Numbered from the stretch's first letter, positions 48,424 to 57,290 are shown. The stretch is DNA of 64,000 nt from Alphaproteobacteria bacterium (GCA_023384135.1 JAHDXS010000003.1:378728-442727), one strand, 5' to 3'. Notes: generated by a model from the sequence alone, not told the origin. Translations and numbers: made by a program.

Positions 48424-49530
48424 TTAGATTTTATTCAAAGCGTCCTTAAGAGCCAACAGAGCTTCTCTCGGGCACTTAAAACGTATATTTGTTCCATTCG
48501 GCATATTAATTTTCAGTGCGCACTCGCTTTGATCAGAGATTAGAGACACATCAGAGGCGGTTATGTTTATACTAGGCTCGCTTTGTCCATAAATTTTCTT
48601 GGCTTGTATCAAAATTAAAGCTGCTTCCATGAGAAGATATTCGTTAAAAGCTAGAGCAAAAACTTTATTATCTAATCCATCAAAAACGATGTAGGCATCT
48701 TTCCCACTCCCCTCTGCATACCCCTTCGTGCTCATAACTTGTATGATGGGAATGTTCACGCCATTCTCTGTGTAATAGGTAATGGGACCCTCCCTATGAA
48801 ATTCGAGAAGAGCGGGGTTAGAGCCTCTTCTGCCTAATGGCCAAGTATCAACAACTGTAAATTTCGTCTCACCCTCTAAGGTAATGAATAAAATATCATG
48901 ATGATGCTCCATAAGACTCAGAAAATCTTTTCGCGCTGGTCGTTTCTTACTATAGTGCTGGTCTTTCGCGAATTTAGTGCTCTGCCAAGCCAAAAGATCA
49001 GCCGCTTGCAATAGCCGGACTTTTTGTTTGTCACCAAAAGTTAGCGATGACGAATAGTCTGCAAGTTTGCGCGCAATATGATTATAGGCACTACCCTTAT
49101 TTTTATGACCCGCCTCAAAAAAATAAGCCACATCGCTCTTGATGCGACAAAAGTCCCGAAACGCATCTAAATGATCTACACAAGTTGAAACAAGAGCGCT
49201 GTATATATCGGGCGTGCCGTCTGGCAACATATATTGGTCTTCTTTGGCCACAAAAGAAAAACCACAAAGAGTATACTTTTTTATCAATGCTATCAGTTTT
49301 CTGACAATCTGATCTCTTTCGTCGCGCGCTATATTTTTAAACACCCCGTTACCATGCGCACAGTCAACCATATGAAAATATGGTATTTTGTGGTGATTGA
49401 GAACTTTCTCCCACTCTGCATCCATTGCTTTGGCTTTTTCTTCTTCCAAGAAATAGCCAGAGATACAGAAAATTTTTGGGTCTTCTTCAAAGCTGCCGCT
49501 TTCATCGAAATAGCCTTCCCAAGAGGTCAT
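48424..49530 (-). CDS. DUF3800 protein inserted in the flagellar operon
   Basis: The 368-residue protein begins SWEGYFDESGSFEEDPKIFC, the DUF3800 start (Y-x-D-E-S-G); this family is thought to have an RNase H-like fold and often travels on mobile DNA. A conserved VRLLQAADLLAWQ segment follows near residue 180. The C-terminal 150 residues look like a separate domain I cannot name. The gene is clearly AT-richer than its neighbours, lies opposite to the operon, has its own promoter (49548-49576) and AAGGGG ribosome site. No integrase or flanking repeat was found. It looks horizontally acquired. Confidence 0.8.
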   Translation of the reverse strand: MTSWEGYFDESGSFEEDPKIFCISGYFLEEEKAKAMDAEWEKVLNHHKIPYFHMVDCAHGNGVFKNIARDERDQIVRKLIALIKKYTLCGFSFVAKEDQYMLPDGTPDIYSALVSTCVDHLDAFRDFCRIKSDVAYFFEAGHKNKGSAYNHIARKLADYSSSLTFGDKQKVRLLQAADLLAWQSTKFAKDQHYSKKRPARKDFLSLMEHHHDILFITLEGETKFTVVDTWPLGRRGSNPALLEFHREGPITYYTENGVNIPIIQVMSTKGYAEGSGKDAYIVFDGLDNKVFALAFNEYLLMEAALILIQAKKIYGQSEPSINITASDVSLISDQSECALKINMPNGTNIRFKCPREALLALKDALNKI

Positions 49531-49547
49531 GAATAAATCCCCTTTGG

Positions 49548-49576
49548 ACTATAAAGTACCAAGCATCCTATGAAAA
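49548..49576 (-). promoter_or_regulatory. Sigma-70-type promoter for the DUF3800 gene
   Basis: Leftward, TTTTCA (49576-49571), 17 bases, TATAGT (49553-49548). Start near 49541, which is close to the ATG at 49530, so the leader is very short. Confidence 0.5.
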
Positions 49577-49701
49577 ATTCCAGAATCATGATGGAGCGTA
49601 ATTTAGCATCTCACATCGAATTTAGGTACGGGAAACACACTATTCGGAAATCTCTTTGAAGATGTATCCGAAAAGGGCGCTGGCGAATAACCCTTCCTCA
49701 A

Positions 49702-49729
49702 CCCTCTCACCCGCATGCGGGGGAGAGGG
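49702..49729. repeat. Palindromic repeat before fliQ
   Basis: CCCTCTC (49702-49708) and GAGAGGG (49723-49729) flank the self-complementary CCGCATGCGG (49711-49720). The rest of the 49531-49807 gap holds the DUF3800 promoter; I see no clear promoter for fliQ. Confidence 0.6.
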
Positions 49730-49807
49730 CAGGGAGAGGGGGATAACTCCGCCCCAACCCCCGCCGCGCAATAGTCCCGCCGCCGCCTTTCTGCTACCCT
49801 TTCCCCC

Positions 49808-50071
49808 ATGACGGAATCCGAAGTCATCGACACCGTGCGCGAGGCGCTGCTCATCACCATCCAGATTTCCCTGCCCGTGCTGCTGGTGGGGCTGCTGGTC
49901 GGCGTGACCATCGCGCTGATTCAGGCGCTGACGCAGGTACAGGAGATCACGCTCGTCTTCGTGCCGAAAATCGTGGCGATCTTCCTCTCCCTCTTTTTCT
50001 TCCTGCCCTTCATGATGAATACGCTTGTAATCTTCATGCAGGAGCTGGCGCAGAAAATCATCGGCGGCTAG
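49808..50071 (+). CDS. fliQ: Flagellar type III export protein FliQ
   Basis: The 87-residue protein has the two FliQ helices (EALLITIQISLPVLLVGLLV; KIVAIFLSLFFFLPFMMNTL) joined by the conserved LIQALTQVQEITL. It forms the export gate with FliP and FliR. It is cut off from fliE by the inserted DUF3800 gene, so it needs either read-through or a new promoter. Confidence 0.96.
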   Translation: MTESEVIDTVREALLITIQISLPVLLVGLLVGVTIALIQALTQVQEITLVFVPKIVAIFLSLFFFLPFMMNTLVIFMQELAQKIIGG

Positions 50072-50092
50072 CGCGGAAATGGACGGGCAGGG

Positions 50093-50872
50093 ATGCAGGG
50101 CACACTCGAAACCTTTCTCGCCACCGGGGTTCTGGCCTTTATTCTGACCTTCGTGCGCATCGGCGCCACGGTCATGATCATGCCGGGCCTCGGCGACTCG
50201 TTTGTGTCCGAGCGCATCCGCCTGCACATGGCGCTGGGCCTCTCCTTCGTGCTTTTTCCACTGGTTCTGCCCTCGATCCCGTCGCCGCTGCCGCAGACCT
50301 TCATGCTCTTCGTGCTGATCCTGAGCGAATTTATCGTCGGCCTTCTGATCGGCACCGTGGCCCGCGTCTTTATGACGGCGATGGACACGGCGGGCATGAT
50401 CATCTCCATGCAATCCGGTCTCTCGAACGCGCAAGTTTTCAACCCCTCGCTGGCGACGCAAGGCTCGCTCATGGGCGCGCTGCTCTCCGTCACCGGGGTG
50501 CTGATCCTCTTTGAGACCAACCTCCACCACCTCATGATCACCGGCATGGTCGAAAGCTATTCGATGTTTCCGGTCGGCCAGATCCCCGATACCGGCAGCA
50601 TGGCCGAACTCATGGTGCGCGCAGTCGCCGCCAGCTTCGCCGTTGCCGTAAAGATCGCCACGCCCTTCATCGTGCTCACCATGCTCATTTACGTGGCGAT
50701 GGGCGTCCTCTCCCGCCTGATGCCGCAGGTGCAGGTCTTCCTGCTCGCCCTGCCGGTGCAAATATTGCTGTCTCTCATTCTGCTGATGATCATGGGCTCC
50801 GCCCTGTTCATGACATGGGTCGCCTTCTATGAGAACAGCCTGATCGTGTTCTTTGAGGCCGCAAGCCCGTAA
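50093..50872 (+). CDS. fliR: Flagellar type III export protein FliR
   Basis: The 259-residue protein has six hydrophobic segments and FliR signatures (VLAFILTFVRIGATVMIMPG; FIVGLLIGTVARVFMTAMDT; MSRLMPQVQVFLLALPVQIL-type SRLMPQVQVFLLALPVQILL). FliR completes the export gate. It follows fliQ by 21 bases and precedes flhB by 18. Confidence 0.96.
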   Translation: MQGTLETFLATGVLAFILTFVRIGATVMIMPGLGDSFVSERIRLHMALGLSFVLFPLVLPSIPSPLPQTFMLFVLILSEFIVGLLIGTVARVFMTAMDTAGMIISMQSGLSNAQVFNPSLATQGSLMGALLSVTGVLILFETNLHHLMITGMVESYSMFPVGQIPDTGSMAELMVRAVAASFAVAVKIATPFIVLTMLIYVAMGVLSRLMPQVQVFLLALPVQILLSLILLMIMGSALFMTWVAFYENSLIVFFEAASP

Positions 50873-50890
50873 AGGGCAGGGGAGAGCACG

Positions 50891-51970
50891 ATGGCCGAAG
50901 GCGACGATCAGGACGACAGTCAGAAAACCGAAGACCCTACCCCGAAAAAGATTCAGGATGCCCGCAAGCGCGGGCAGGTCGCCCTCTCGCGCGAAATGAA
51001 CAACTGGATCATGCTTCTGGCCGGAACCCTTCTGATCGGCGTGCTGGCCGGCCCGATGATGGAACAGCTCATGGTGCTGATGCGCGCTTTCATCGAGCAC
51101 CCGCACGACATGCCCGCCATGCCGGGCGGCCTCTCGGCCGTGTTCGGCGAACTGGGCTGGAGCGTTCTGGGTATTCTCTTCCTGCCGTTGCTCCTGCTTC
51201 TGGCCGCCGCCTTCCTCGGCCCCTTCATGCAGGTCGGTCCCCTGATCGCGCCCGAGGTCATCCGCCCGGATATGAGCAAGATTTCCCCGATCAAGGGCTT
51301 CCACCGTCTGTTCTCCATGCGCTCGCTCTTCGAATTCGCCAAGGGCATCGTCAAGCTCGTTCTGGTTGGCGCGGTCTGCGCCATCATCATCTATCCCTAT
51401 TTCGACCGCTTCGAGCATCTCATGGACCTTGAAACCTCCGCCGCGATGGGTGAACTGCAATACCTCGTGATGAAGATGATGGCCGGCATCCTCGTCCTGA
51501 TGCTCGTCATCGCCGTGATGGATGTGGTCTATCAGCGCCACGAATATTTCAAAAAAATGCGCATGACCAAGCAGGAGCTGAAAGACGAATACAAACAGAC
51601 CGAAGGCGACCCGATGGTCAAGGGCCGCCTGCGCCAGCTCCGCGCCGAAAAGGCAAGGCAGAGGATGATGCAGGCCGTCCCGACCGCCGACGTGGTCATC
51701 ACCAACCCGACTCACTTCTCCATCGCCCTCAAATACGACCCCGGCGAGATGAACGCCCCCGTCTGCGTGGCCAAGGGCGTGGATGATCTCGCCCTGCGCA
51801 TCCGCGAAGTCGCGAAAGAGCACGAAATCATCATCGTCGAGAACCCGCCGCTCGCCCGAATCCTCTTCGATACGGTCGAGGTGGACGAAATGATCCCGCA
51901 GGAGCATTTCAAGGCCGTGGCGGAGGTCATCTCCTATGTTTACAGAATCAAGGGCAAACCCCTCAAATAA
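50891..51970 (+). CDS. flhB: Flagellar type III export switch protein FlhB
   Basis: The 359-residue protein has four membrane segments and a cytosolic tail. NPTH, the self-cleavage site, is at residues 272-275 in VVITNPTHFSIALKYDP. The end, AEVISYVYRIKGKPLK, is typical. FlhB switches export from rod/hook to filament proteins. A separate short paralogue is encoded at 46689. It is the last gene of this cluster. Confidence 0.97.
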   Translation: MAEGDDQDDSQKTEDPTPKKIQDARKRGQVALSREMNNWIMLLAGTLLIGVLAGPMMEQLMVLMRAFIEHPHDMPAMPGGLSAVFGELGWSVLGILFLPLLLLLAAAFLGPFMQVGPLIAPEVIRPDMSKISPIKGFHRLFSMRSLFEFAKGIVKLVLVGAVCAIIIYPYFDRFEHLMDLETSAAMGELQYLVMKMMAGILVLMLVIAVMDVVYQRHEYFKKMRMTKQELKDEYKQTEGDPMVKGRLRQLRAEKARQRMMQAVPTADVVITNPTHFSIALKYDPGEMNAPVCVAKGVDDLALRIREVAKEHEIIIVENPPLARILFDTVEVDEMIPQEHFKAVAEVISYVYRIKGKPLK

Positions 51971-52106
51971 CCCCGTAAAAACCACGATTTTTGGCGGATT
52001 ATCGCGAATTTTCGGCCCGCCGAGGCTGTTCACAGCCCCGCCTTTATGCCATGATTTCCGCTGGTAAAACGCAATACTAGGGTTACAAGGCGGATCAGAG
52101 CCGGGA

Positions 52107-54611
52107 ATGACCATCGACCATAAAGACTTCATCGAGCGCCACCACAAAAAAGCCGGCGCGCGCCACCAACCGGAAACCAGCAAGGACATCAACACCATCA
52201 TGGTGTTCCTGATCCTCTCGCTCTATCTGGTGGTGATGGTCTTCGTCGTCAACGTCGCAAGGGTGGACAGCACCACGGTCTTCGTCTCCATCTTCGTCTT
52301 CCTCGCCGCCACGCTGGTCGCCTTTGCTGCCAAACGCGCCCAGGTCCTTCAGGCGCGGCAGGAAAACGACCTCGTCCTTCTCAAGGAGGTTCTGGAAGGC
52401 AGCCGCGGCGGACGTCTCATCACCGACAGCGTGGACAACACCCTCTACTACAACCAGAAATTCGCCGAAACCTGCGGCCCTCAAAAAAAATACGGCTACG
52501 AAACCCTGATCAGCATGTTCGAGAGCAACGACAAGGCTTCCGCGCTGCTCGACGCCGTATCCGACAAGGCCCACCGCGGCCTCACCGACTCCATCGAACT
52601 CTATTGCGACCGCCGCGACCTCGAAGGCTGGTACCAGATCACAGCCCAGCCGATTGCCGGCCACGCGGGCCACATCCACTGGCGCGTTGATAATGTCACC
52701 GAACGCTACACCGCCGAACGCGCGGTGCAGGAGGAACGCGAAAAACTCATCGACTTCACCGACAACGCGCCCGTCGGCTTTTTCTCCGTCGATGAAAAGG
52801 GCCGCTTCCAGTTCGCGAACGCCACCTTCTCCCGTTGGCTCGGCGAAGATCTCCGCTATCTCCTCGCGCAGGGGCGGCTCCACACCTACCTCGAATCCCC
52901 GCCGCAGGACGTCCCGCCCTATCAACTGACGCAGGATCCGGCCGCCAATCAGGTCGTCGAGCTTCTGATGAAGGGCCACGCGGGCCGCACCTTTCTGGCC
53001 TCCGTCAATTACAACATCATGCACATGGAGGACGGCACCGTGCGCACCCGCGCCGTCGTGCACGACCTCACCGCCGAACGTGAGATGCGCACCGCCCTGC
53101 AGGCCTCCGAAGACCGCTTCCACAGATTCTTCGAGGAAGCCCCTTTGGGCATCATCCTCGTCAATCAGGACGGACTCGTCGAGGATTGCAACAGCGAGTT
53201 CGCAAGAATGATCGGCTATGACGTCTCCGGGATCGAAGGCACCGATTTCCGCAACCTCCTCTCCGACGATGACCGCGAAACCGTCCTGAACGCGCTGGGC
53301 GGCACCGGAAAGGGCCAGCAGATCGCGGGCACCATGGAAGTTACGCTCAAGGGTGCAAAACGCCCCGTCTCGACACAACTTCACGCCCGCCGCTTCAAGG
53401 AGGGGCGCAGCATCGTCCTCCACTTCATCGACGCCACCGAGAAAAAGGCGCTGGAGGAGCAATTCGTGCAGTCCCAGAAGATGCAGGCGATCGGCCAGCT
53501 CGCCGGGGGTGTCGCGCACGACTTCAACAACATGCTCACCGCCATCATCGGCTTCTGCGATCTTCTGCTGCTGCGCCACAAGCCCGGCGACCCGTCCTTC
53601 GGCGACATCATGCAGATCAAGCAGAACTCCAACCGCGCCGCCAATCTGGTGCGCCAGCTTCTGGCGTTCTCGCGCCAGCAGACCCTGCGGCCCCGCCTGC
53701 ACGACATCACCGACATCCTGACCGAACTCTCGCACCTCCTGCGCCGCCTGATCGGCGCGAACATTGATCTCAACATGGTCCACGGTGACGCCCTCCGCCT
53801 CGTGAAGGTGGACGAGGGCCAGATGGAACAGGTCTTCATCAACCTCGCCGTCAACGCCCGCGACGCGATGGAGGGCGGCGGCGCCCTCACAATCACCACC
53901 GAAAACTACACCAACGCCCGCCCGCGCGAAATCAACAACGAAGACATGCCCCCCGGCGAATGGGTGCTGATCAAGGTCACCGATACCGGCCACGGCATCA
54001 CGCGCGAAAACCTCGCCCGCATCTTCGAGCCGTTCTTCACCACCAAAGAGGTGGGGCAGGGCACGGGCCTCGGCCTCTCGACCGTGTTCGGGATCGTCCG
54101 CCAGTCCGGCGGCTTCCTTGATGTCGAAAGCACGGTGGGGCAGGGCACGACCTTCCTCATCTACCTCCCCCGCGCCGTGGAGGGTGAGGAGGAGGAAGCC
54201 GAGGAAGCGCCGGAGGACGTAGACGAAAAACCAAGGGACCTGACCGGAACCGAGACGATCCTTCTGGTCGAGGACGAAGACGCGGTCAGAACCTTCAGCC
54301 AGCGCGCGCTGGCGAACAAGGGCTATAAAGTCATCGCCGCCGAAAGCGGGGACACCGCCCTTCGCCTGTTCGAATCGGCGGAGAATAAAAACATCGACCT
54401 GCTGATTACCGATGTCGTCATGCCCGGCATCGACGGCCCGACCCTCGCCAGAACAATCCGCGCGGCCAGCCCGAAACTGAAAATCATCTTCATCTCCGGC
54501 TATACCGAGGAACGCCTGAAAGACCACATGGGCGAACGCATCTACTTCCTGCCCAAACCCTTCACCCTCAAACAACTCGCCGAAAAGGTGAAACAGGTGT
54601 TGGAGGAATAG
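52107..54611 (+). CDS. cckA: CckA-type hybrid histidine kinase/phosphatase
   Basis: The 834-residue protein has two N-terminal membrane helices (TIMVFLILSLYLVVMVFVVN; VFVSIFVFLAATLVAFAA), two or three PAS domains to about residue 440, a HisKA domain with His471 in GGVAHDFNNML, an HATPase domain (ITDTGHGI-like VTDTGHGI, then GTGLGLSTVFGI), and a C-terminal receiver with the aspartate in LLITDVVMPG. The order and the kinase motifs match CckA, which controls CtrA through ChpT. CtrA and ChpT are not in the window, but three CtrA-type boxes are. It lies just before recA. Confidence 0.92.
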   Translation: MTIDHKDFIERHHKKAGARHQPETSKDINTIMVFLILSLYLVVMVFVVNVARVDSTTVFVSIFVFLAATLVAFAAKRAQVLQARQENDLVLLKEVLEGSRGGRLITDSVDNTLYYNQKFAETCGPQKKYGYETLISMFESNDKASALLDAVSDKAHRGLTDSIELYCDRRDLEGWYQITAQPIAGHAGHIHWRVDNVTERYTAERAVQEEREKLIDFTDNAPVGFFSVDEKGRFQFANATFSRWLGEDLRYLLAQGRLHTYLESPPQDVPPYQLTQDPAANQVVELLMKGHAGRTFLASVNYNIMHMEDGTVRTRAVVHDLTAEREMRTALQASEDRFHRFFEEAPLGIILVNQDGLVEDCNSEFARMIGYDVSGIEGTDFRNLLSDDDRETVLNALGGTGKGQQIAGTMEVTLKGAKRPVSTQLHARRFKEGRSIVLHFIDATEKKALEEQFVQSQKMQAIGQLAGGVAHDFNNMLTAIIGFCDLLLLRHKPGDPSFGDIMQIKQNSNRAANLVRQLLAFSRQQTLRPRLHDITDILTELSHLLRRLIGANIDLNMVHGDALRLVKVDEGQMEQVFINLAVNARDAMEGGGALTITTENYTNARPREINNEDMPPGEWVLIKVTDTGHGITRENLARIFEPFFTTKEVGQGTGLGLSTVFGIVRQSGGFLDVESTVGQGTTFLIYLPRAVEGEEEEAEEAPEDVDEKPRDLTGTETILLVEDEDAVRTFSQRALANKGYKVIAAESGDTALRLFESAENKNIDLLITDVVMPGIDGPTLARTIRAASPKLKIIFISGYTEERLKDHMGERIYFLPKPFTLKQLAEKVKQVLEE

Positions 54612-54740
54612 GGACTGCCTGTGTCATCCCTGCGCTCCTCCTGTCATCCCTGCGAAAGCAGGGACCTGATCACCATTATATCTCTGCCATCCCCGCGCCC
54701 CTCCTTGGCATCCCCGCGCATGCGGGGATCCAAAACCTGT
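54612..54740. repeat. Cluster of interspersed palindromic repeats before recA
   Basis: Two pairs of the GTCATCC family, each made of a half unit followed by a full hairpin (GCGAAAGCAGGGACCTGAT and GCGCATGCGGGGATCCAAA). The following tail CCTGTAACTTGCAAC is shared with other clusters. Together with the SOS region this fills the 54612-54944 gap. Confidence 0.8.
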
Positions 54741-54778
54741 AACTTGCAACGTCTCACGTGCAACCTGATTATGACAAT

Positions 54779-54793
54779 GTTCTTTTTTTGTTC
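54779..54793 (+). promoter_or_regulatory. SOS box (LexA operator) of recA
   Basis: GTTC-TTTTTTT-GTTC (54779-54793) is a perfect match to the alphaproteobacterial LexA operator GTTC-N7-GTTC. It lies eight bases upstream of the recA -35. Confidence 0.9.
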
Positions 54794-54800
54794 TTTTCCG

Positions 54801-54829
54801 TTGACAGGGGAATAAAACAAGAACATAGT
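54801..54829 (+). promoter_or_regulatory. recA promoter
   Basis: TTGACA (54801-54806), 17 bases, CATAGT (54824-54829). Start near 54836, giving a leader of about 109 bases. Confidence 0.75.
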
Positions 54830-54944
54830 AATGTGCATAAGGCGCTTCAACGGCCCTTCGGGATTTGCACATCACACCCAATTATGCCAAAAGGGAATCT
54901 CCGCTATGACCATTACGCTGCTCAGACAGGACAAGGATAAAAAT

Positions 54945-56054
54945 ATGGCTCAGAACTCCACCGAAAAGCAGAAAGCCCTCGACGCCGCATTGGCGCAGAT
55001 CGAACGCGCCTTCGGAAAGGGCTCGATCATGAAGCTCAACGACGGGCAGGCGACGGCGGAGGTGGAGGCGATCTCGACGGGGTCCTTGGGTCTCGATATT
55101 GCATTGGGAATTGGCGGCCTTCCGCGCGGGCGCATCATTGAGGTTTATGGGCCGGAAAGCTCTGGCAAGACCACTCTGGCGCTGCAGGTCATCGCGGAGG
55201 CGCAAAAGGGCGGCGGCACCTGTGCCATCGTGGACGCCGAACACGCGCTTGATCCCGGCTACGCCCGCAAGCTCGGCGTCGATGTGGACAATCTCCTGAT
55301 CTCACAGCCCGACGCGGGCGAACAGGCGCTCGAAATCGCCGACACGCTGGTGCGCTCCGGCGCGCTCGACGTTCTGGTGATCGACTCGGTCGCCGCGCTC
55401 GTGCCGAGGGCGGAACTTGAGGGCGAAATGGGCGACTCCCACGTGGGCTTGCAGGCCCGCCTGATGTCACAGGCGCTCAGAAAGCTCACCGGCTCGATTT
55501 CCCGCTCGCGCACCATCGTCATCTTCATCAATCAGATCCGCATGAAGATCGGCGTTATGTTCGGCTCGCCCGAAACCACGACGGGCGGTAACGCGCTGAA
55601 ATTCTACGCCTCCGTCCGTCTCGATATCCGCCGCATCGGCGCGATCAAGGATAAGGAAACCGTAGTGGGTAACCAGACCCGCGTGAAGGTCGTCAAAAAC
55701 AAGATGGCGCCGCCCTTCCGCCAGGTCGAATTCGATATCATGTACGGCGAGGGAATCTCCAAGACCGGGGAACTCATCGACCTCGGCGTCAACGCCAACA
55801 TCGTCGAAAAATCCGGCGCGTGGTTTTCCTACGACGGCCAGCGCATCGGGCAGGGCCGCGAGAACGCCAAACAATTTATGAAGGACCATCCTGAACTGGC
55901 GGCAAAGCTGGAGAGCCAGATCCGCCAGAATGCCGGCTTGGTTGCCGGAGCCATGCTCGTCGGCCCCGAATCGGCGGAAGAAGCCGCCGAGGACGCGGCC
56001 GAATCCACTGCCAACGATGAATCCGGCGGCGGCAAGCGCAAAAAGTCGGCCTGA
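54945..56054 (+). CDS. recA: Recombinase RecA
   Basis: The 369-residue protein has the full RecA body: [20 protein letters not shown], the Walker [13 protein letters not shown], the Walker B region ([20 protein letters not shown]), and the L2 loop [20 protein letters not shown]. It drives homologous recombination and LexA cleavage. The ATG at 54945 has AAGGA seven bases upstream and gives the usual N-terminus; an in-frame ATG at 54906 would add 13 residues. SOS box and promoter are upstream. Confidence 0.98.
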   Translation: MAQNSTEKQKALDAALAQIERAFGKGSIMKLNDGQATAEVEAISTGSLGLDIALGIGGLPRGRIIEVYGPESSGKTTLALQVIAEAQKGGGTCAIVDAEHALDPGYARKLGVDVDNLLISQPDAGEQALEIADTLVRSGALDVLVIDSVAALVPRAELEGEMGDSHVGLQARLMSQALRKLTGSISRSRTIVIFINQIRMKIGVMFGSPETTTGGNALKFYASVRLDIRRIGAIKDKETVVGNQTRVKVVKNKMAPPFRQVEFDIMYGEGISKTGELIDLGVNANIVEKSGAWFSYDGQRIGQGRENAKQFMKDHPELAAKLESQIRQNAGLVAGAMLVGPESAEEAAEDAAESTANDESGGGKRKKSA

Positions 56055-56164
56055 GAGATCGCATTTTAAGGACAGTCGAACGGCAAGGGGTGTGGCCAAG
56101 GTCCTCTGGACTAAGTCCGCACCCTGAACCGTTGACAAAGCGCGATGAGAGTCAAAACCCGACC

Positions 56165-56219
56165 GGACTAAGCCCACTTCAAACGCATGGAAATCAAGGC
56201 TTAGAACCGGGCTTAGTCC
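56165..56219. other. Inverted repeat between recA and the cysteine hydrolase gene
   Basis: GGACTAAGCCC (56165-56175) and GGGCTTAGTCC (56209-56219) are a perfect 11-base inverted repeat with a 33-base loop. A related palindrome GGACTAAGTCC is at 56108-56118. A T-rich stretch starts about eight bases later, so it may be a weak recA terminator. Confidence 0.45.
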
Positions 56220-56234
56220 ACTCCGCTTTTTGAT

Positions 56235-56876
56235 TTACGCCGGCTCGATAACCTCCGGCTCAAAATCTCCGTGATGAACCCTGCGCATCGCCGACACCGC
56301 CTGCGCCTCCGTAACGCGCTCCGCCCCGTAAGCCTCCAGCGCGCCCAGCGCCCGCGAAACCGCGATGTCGCTGTGCGGGTCGTTCTCCCCGATACACGCC
56401 TCGACCAGCTTCACCCGGTATCCCTTGTCCACCCCGTCCATCGCCGATTCCGTGATGCACCGCGACGCGTGAAACCCCGCCAGAAACAGCGTGTCGATCC
56501 CGCGCTTTTTCAGATAAACATCCAGATCGCTGCCCTGAAACACCGACATCTCGTCCTTGGGCACCAGAAGATCGCCACGCTCCGGCTTGTACTCCACCAT
56601 ATAAAGCCCGCCATTCGCGCTGGAAAAATCCTCATCGTCAAACGCGTAATAGACGATAAACACCGGAACGCCTGCCCCGCGCGCCTCGTCGGCCAGATCG
56701 CGGCACCGCTCCGCCGTTGCCCGCGTCTCCGCCGTGCCATTGGGTTTTTGCATCCCGCTATCCACGCCCCACGACATGTACGCGGGGTCGTTGAAATCCG
56801 GGTCAACATGCAACCGCTGCGAATCGATGATCAGCAGCGCTTGCCGCCCGCCCTTGAAATTTCCGTAGCCAGACAT
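56235..56876 (-). CDS. Isochorismatase-family cysteine hydrolase
   Basis: About 213 residues from the ATG at 56876. The pattern is that of the isochorismatase-like fold: ALLIIDSQRL with the catalytic aspartate near the start, VPVFIVYYAFDDEDF, and LFLAGFHASRCITESAMDGV with the nucleophilic cysteine and a following T-E-S. Such enzymes act on nicotinamide, isochorismate or related amides; the substrate cannot be told. The open frame continues upstream to 57005 but that part overlaps interspersed repeats and lacks family likeness. Confidence 0.8.
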   Translation of the reverse strand: MSGYGNFKGGRQALLIIDSQRLHVDPDFNDPAYMSWGVDSGMQKPNGTAETRATAERCRDLADEARGAGVPVFIVYYAFDDEDFSSANGGLYMVEYKPERGDLLVPKDEMSVFQGSDLDVYLKKRGIDTLFLAGFHASRCITESAMDGVDKGYRVKLVEACIGENDPHSDIAVSRALGALEAYGAERVTEAQAVSAMRRVHHGDFEPEVIEPA

Positions 56877-56969
56877 CTTTTGCGCCTCGAAGGCGCACCC
56901 GTGGCCGCACGCCGCAAGCAGTCTACCAAAACCGCCCCGCGCCTGCGTACAAAATTCCGCACTCCCCTT

Positions 56970-57062
56970 GTCATCCTGAACGCAGCGAAGGATATAAAAC
57001 GCCAAGAAACGCCCATCTTGGATCCTTCGGCTCCGGCCCCTGTGGGCCTCCGCTCAGGATAA
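56970..57062. repeat. Interspersed repeat pair forming a long imperfect palindrome
   Basis: GTCATCCTGAACGCAGCGAA with GGATAT at the left faces GGATCCTTCGGCTCCGGCCC, then GGGCCTCCGCTCAGGATAAC, at the right. The two halves are inverse copies of the GTCATCCTGAGCG family. Confidence 0.7.
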
Positions 57063-57109
57063 CAAAAAAGAGCACCGCTCGCGTCACGATCATGATGGTG
57101 GGTAGGAGG

Positions 57110-57290
57110 GCGTCATTGCGAACCCGCGCCAGCGGGTGAAGCAATCCATATACAGGTGCTAGATTGCTTCGCCGGCCCGAGAGCCTCCTCGCAATGACGG
57201 GGGAAAGCACCAACCGCGTTGTGTCCGCTGTGATCGTTGTGTTTCATAGGCCGCTTGGAGTCTTCGCGTCTTTGCGATTCTATCTGGATT
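57110..57290 (+). repeat. Interspersed intergenic repeat A, copy 3
   Basis: Nearly the same start as copy 2 (GTCATTGCGAACCCGCGCCA), then GATTGCTTCGCC, CCTCCTCGCAATGAC, and the tail GTGATCGTTGTGTTTCA and CTTGGAGTCTTCGCG. It is followed at 57285-57312 by an inverted GGATTCCCGC/GCGGGAATGAC hairpin. With the pair above it fills the 56877-57353 gap, which has no gene. Confidence 0.8.

Noticed and set aside
49640-52201. Very long leftward open frame of 853 codons opposite fliQ-fliR-flhB
   Set aside because: It is antisense to three well-supported export genes, rich in His, Asp, Gln and Arg as expected from the complement of GC-rich membrane protein genes, and has no recognisable motif.
52095-54575. 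Leftward open frame of 826 codons opposite cckA
   Set aside because: It mirrors the codons of the kinase gene on the other strand. The kinase has all family motifs; the antisense frame has none.
56877-57005. N-terminal extension of the cysteine hydrolase
   Set aside because: It runs into interspersed repeats and the family likeness starts only after the ATG at 56876.
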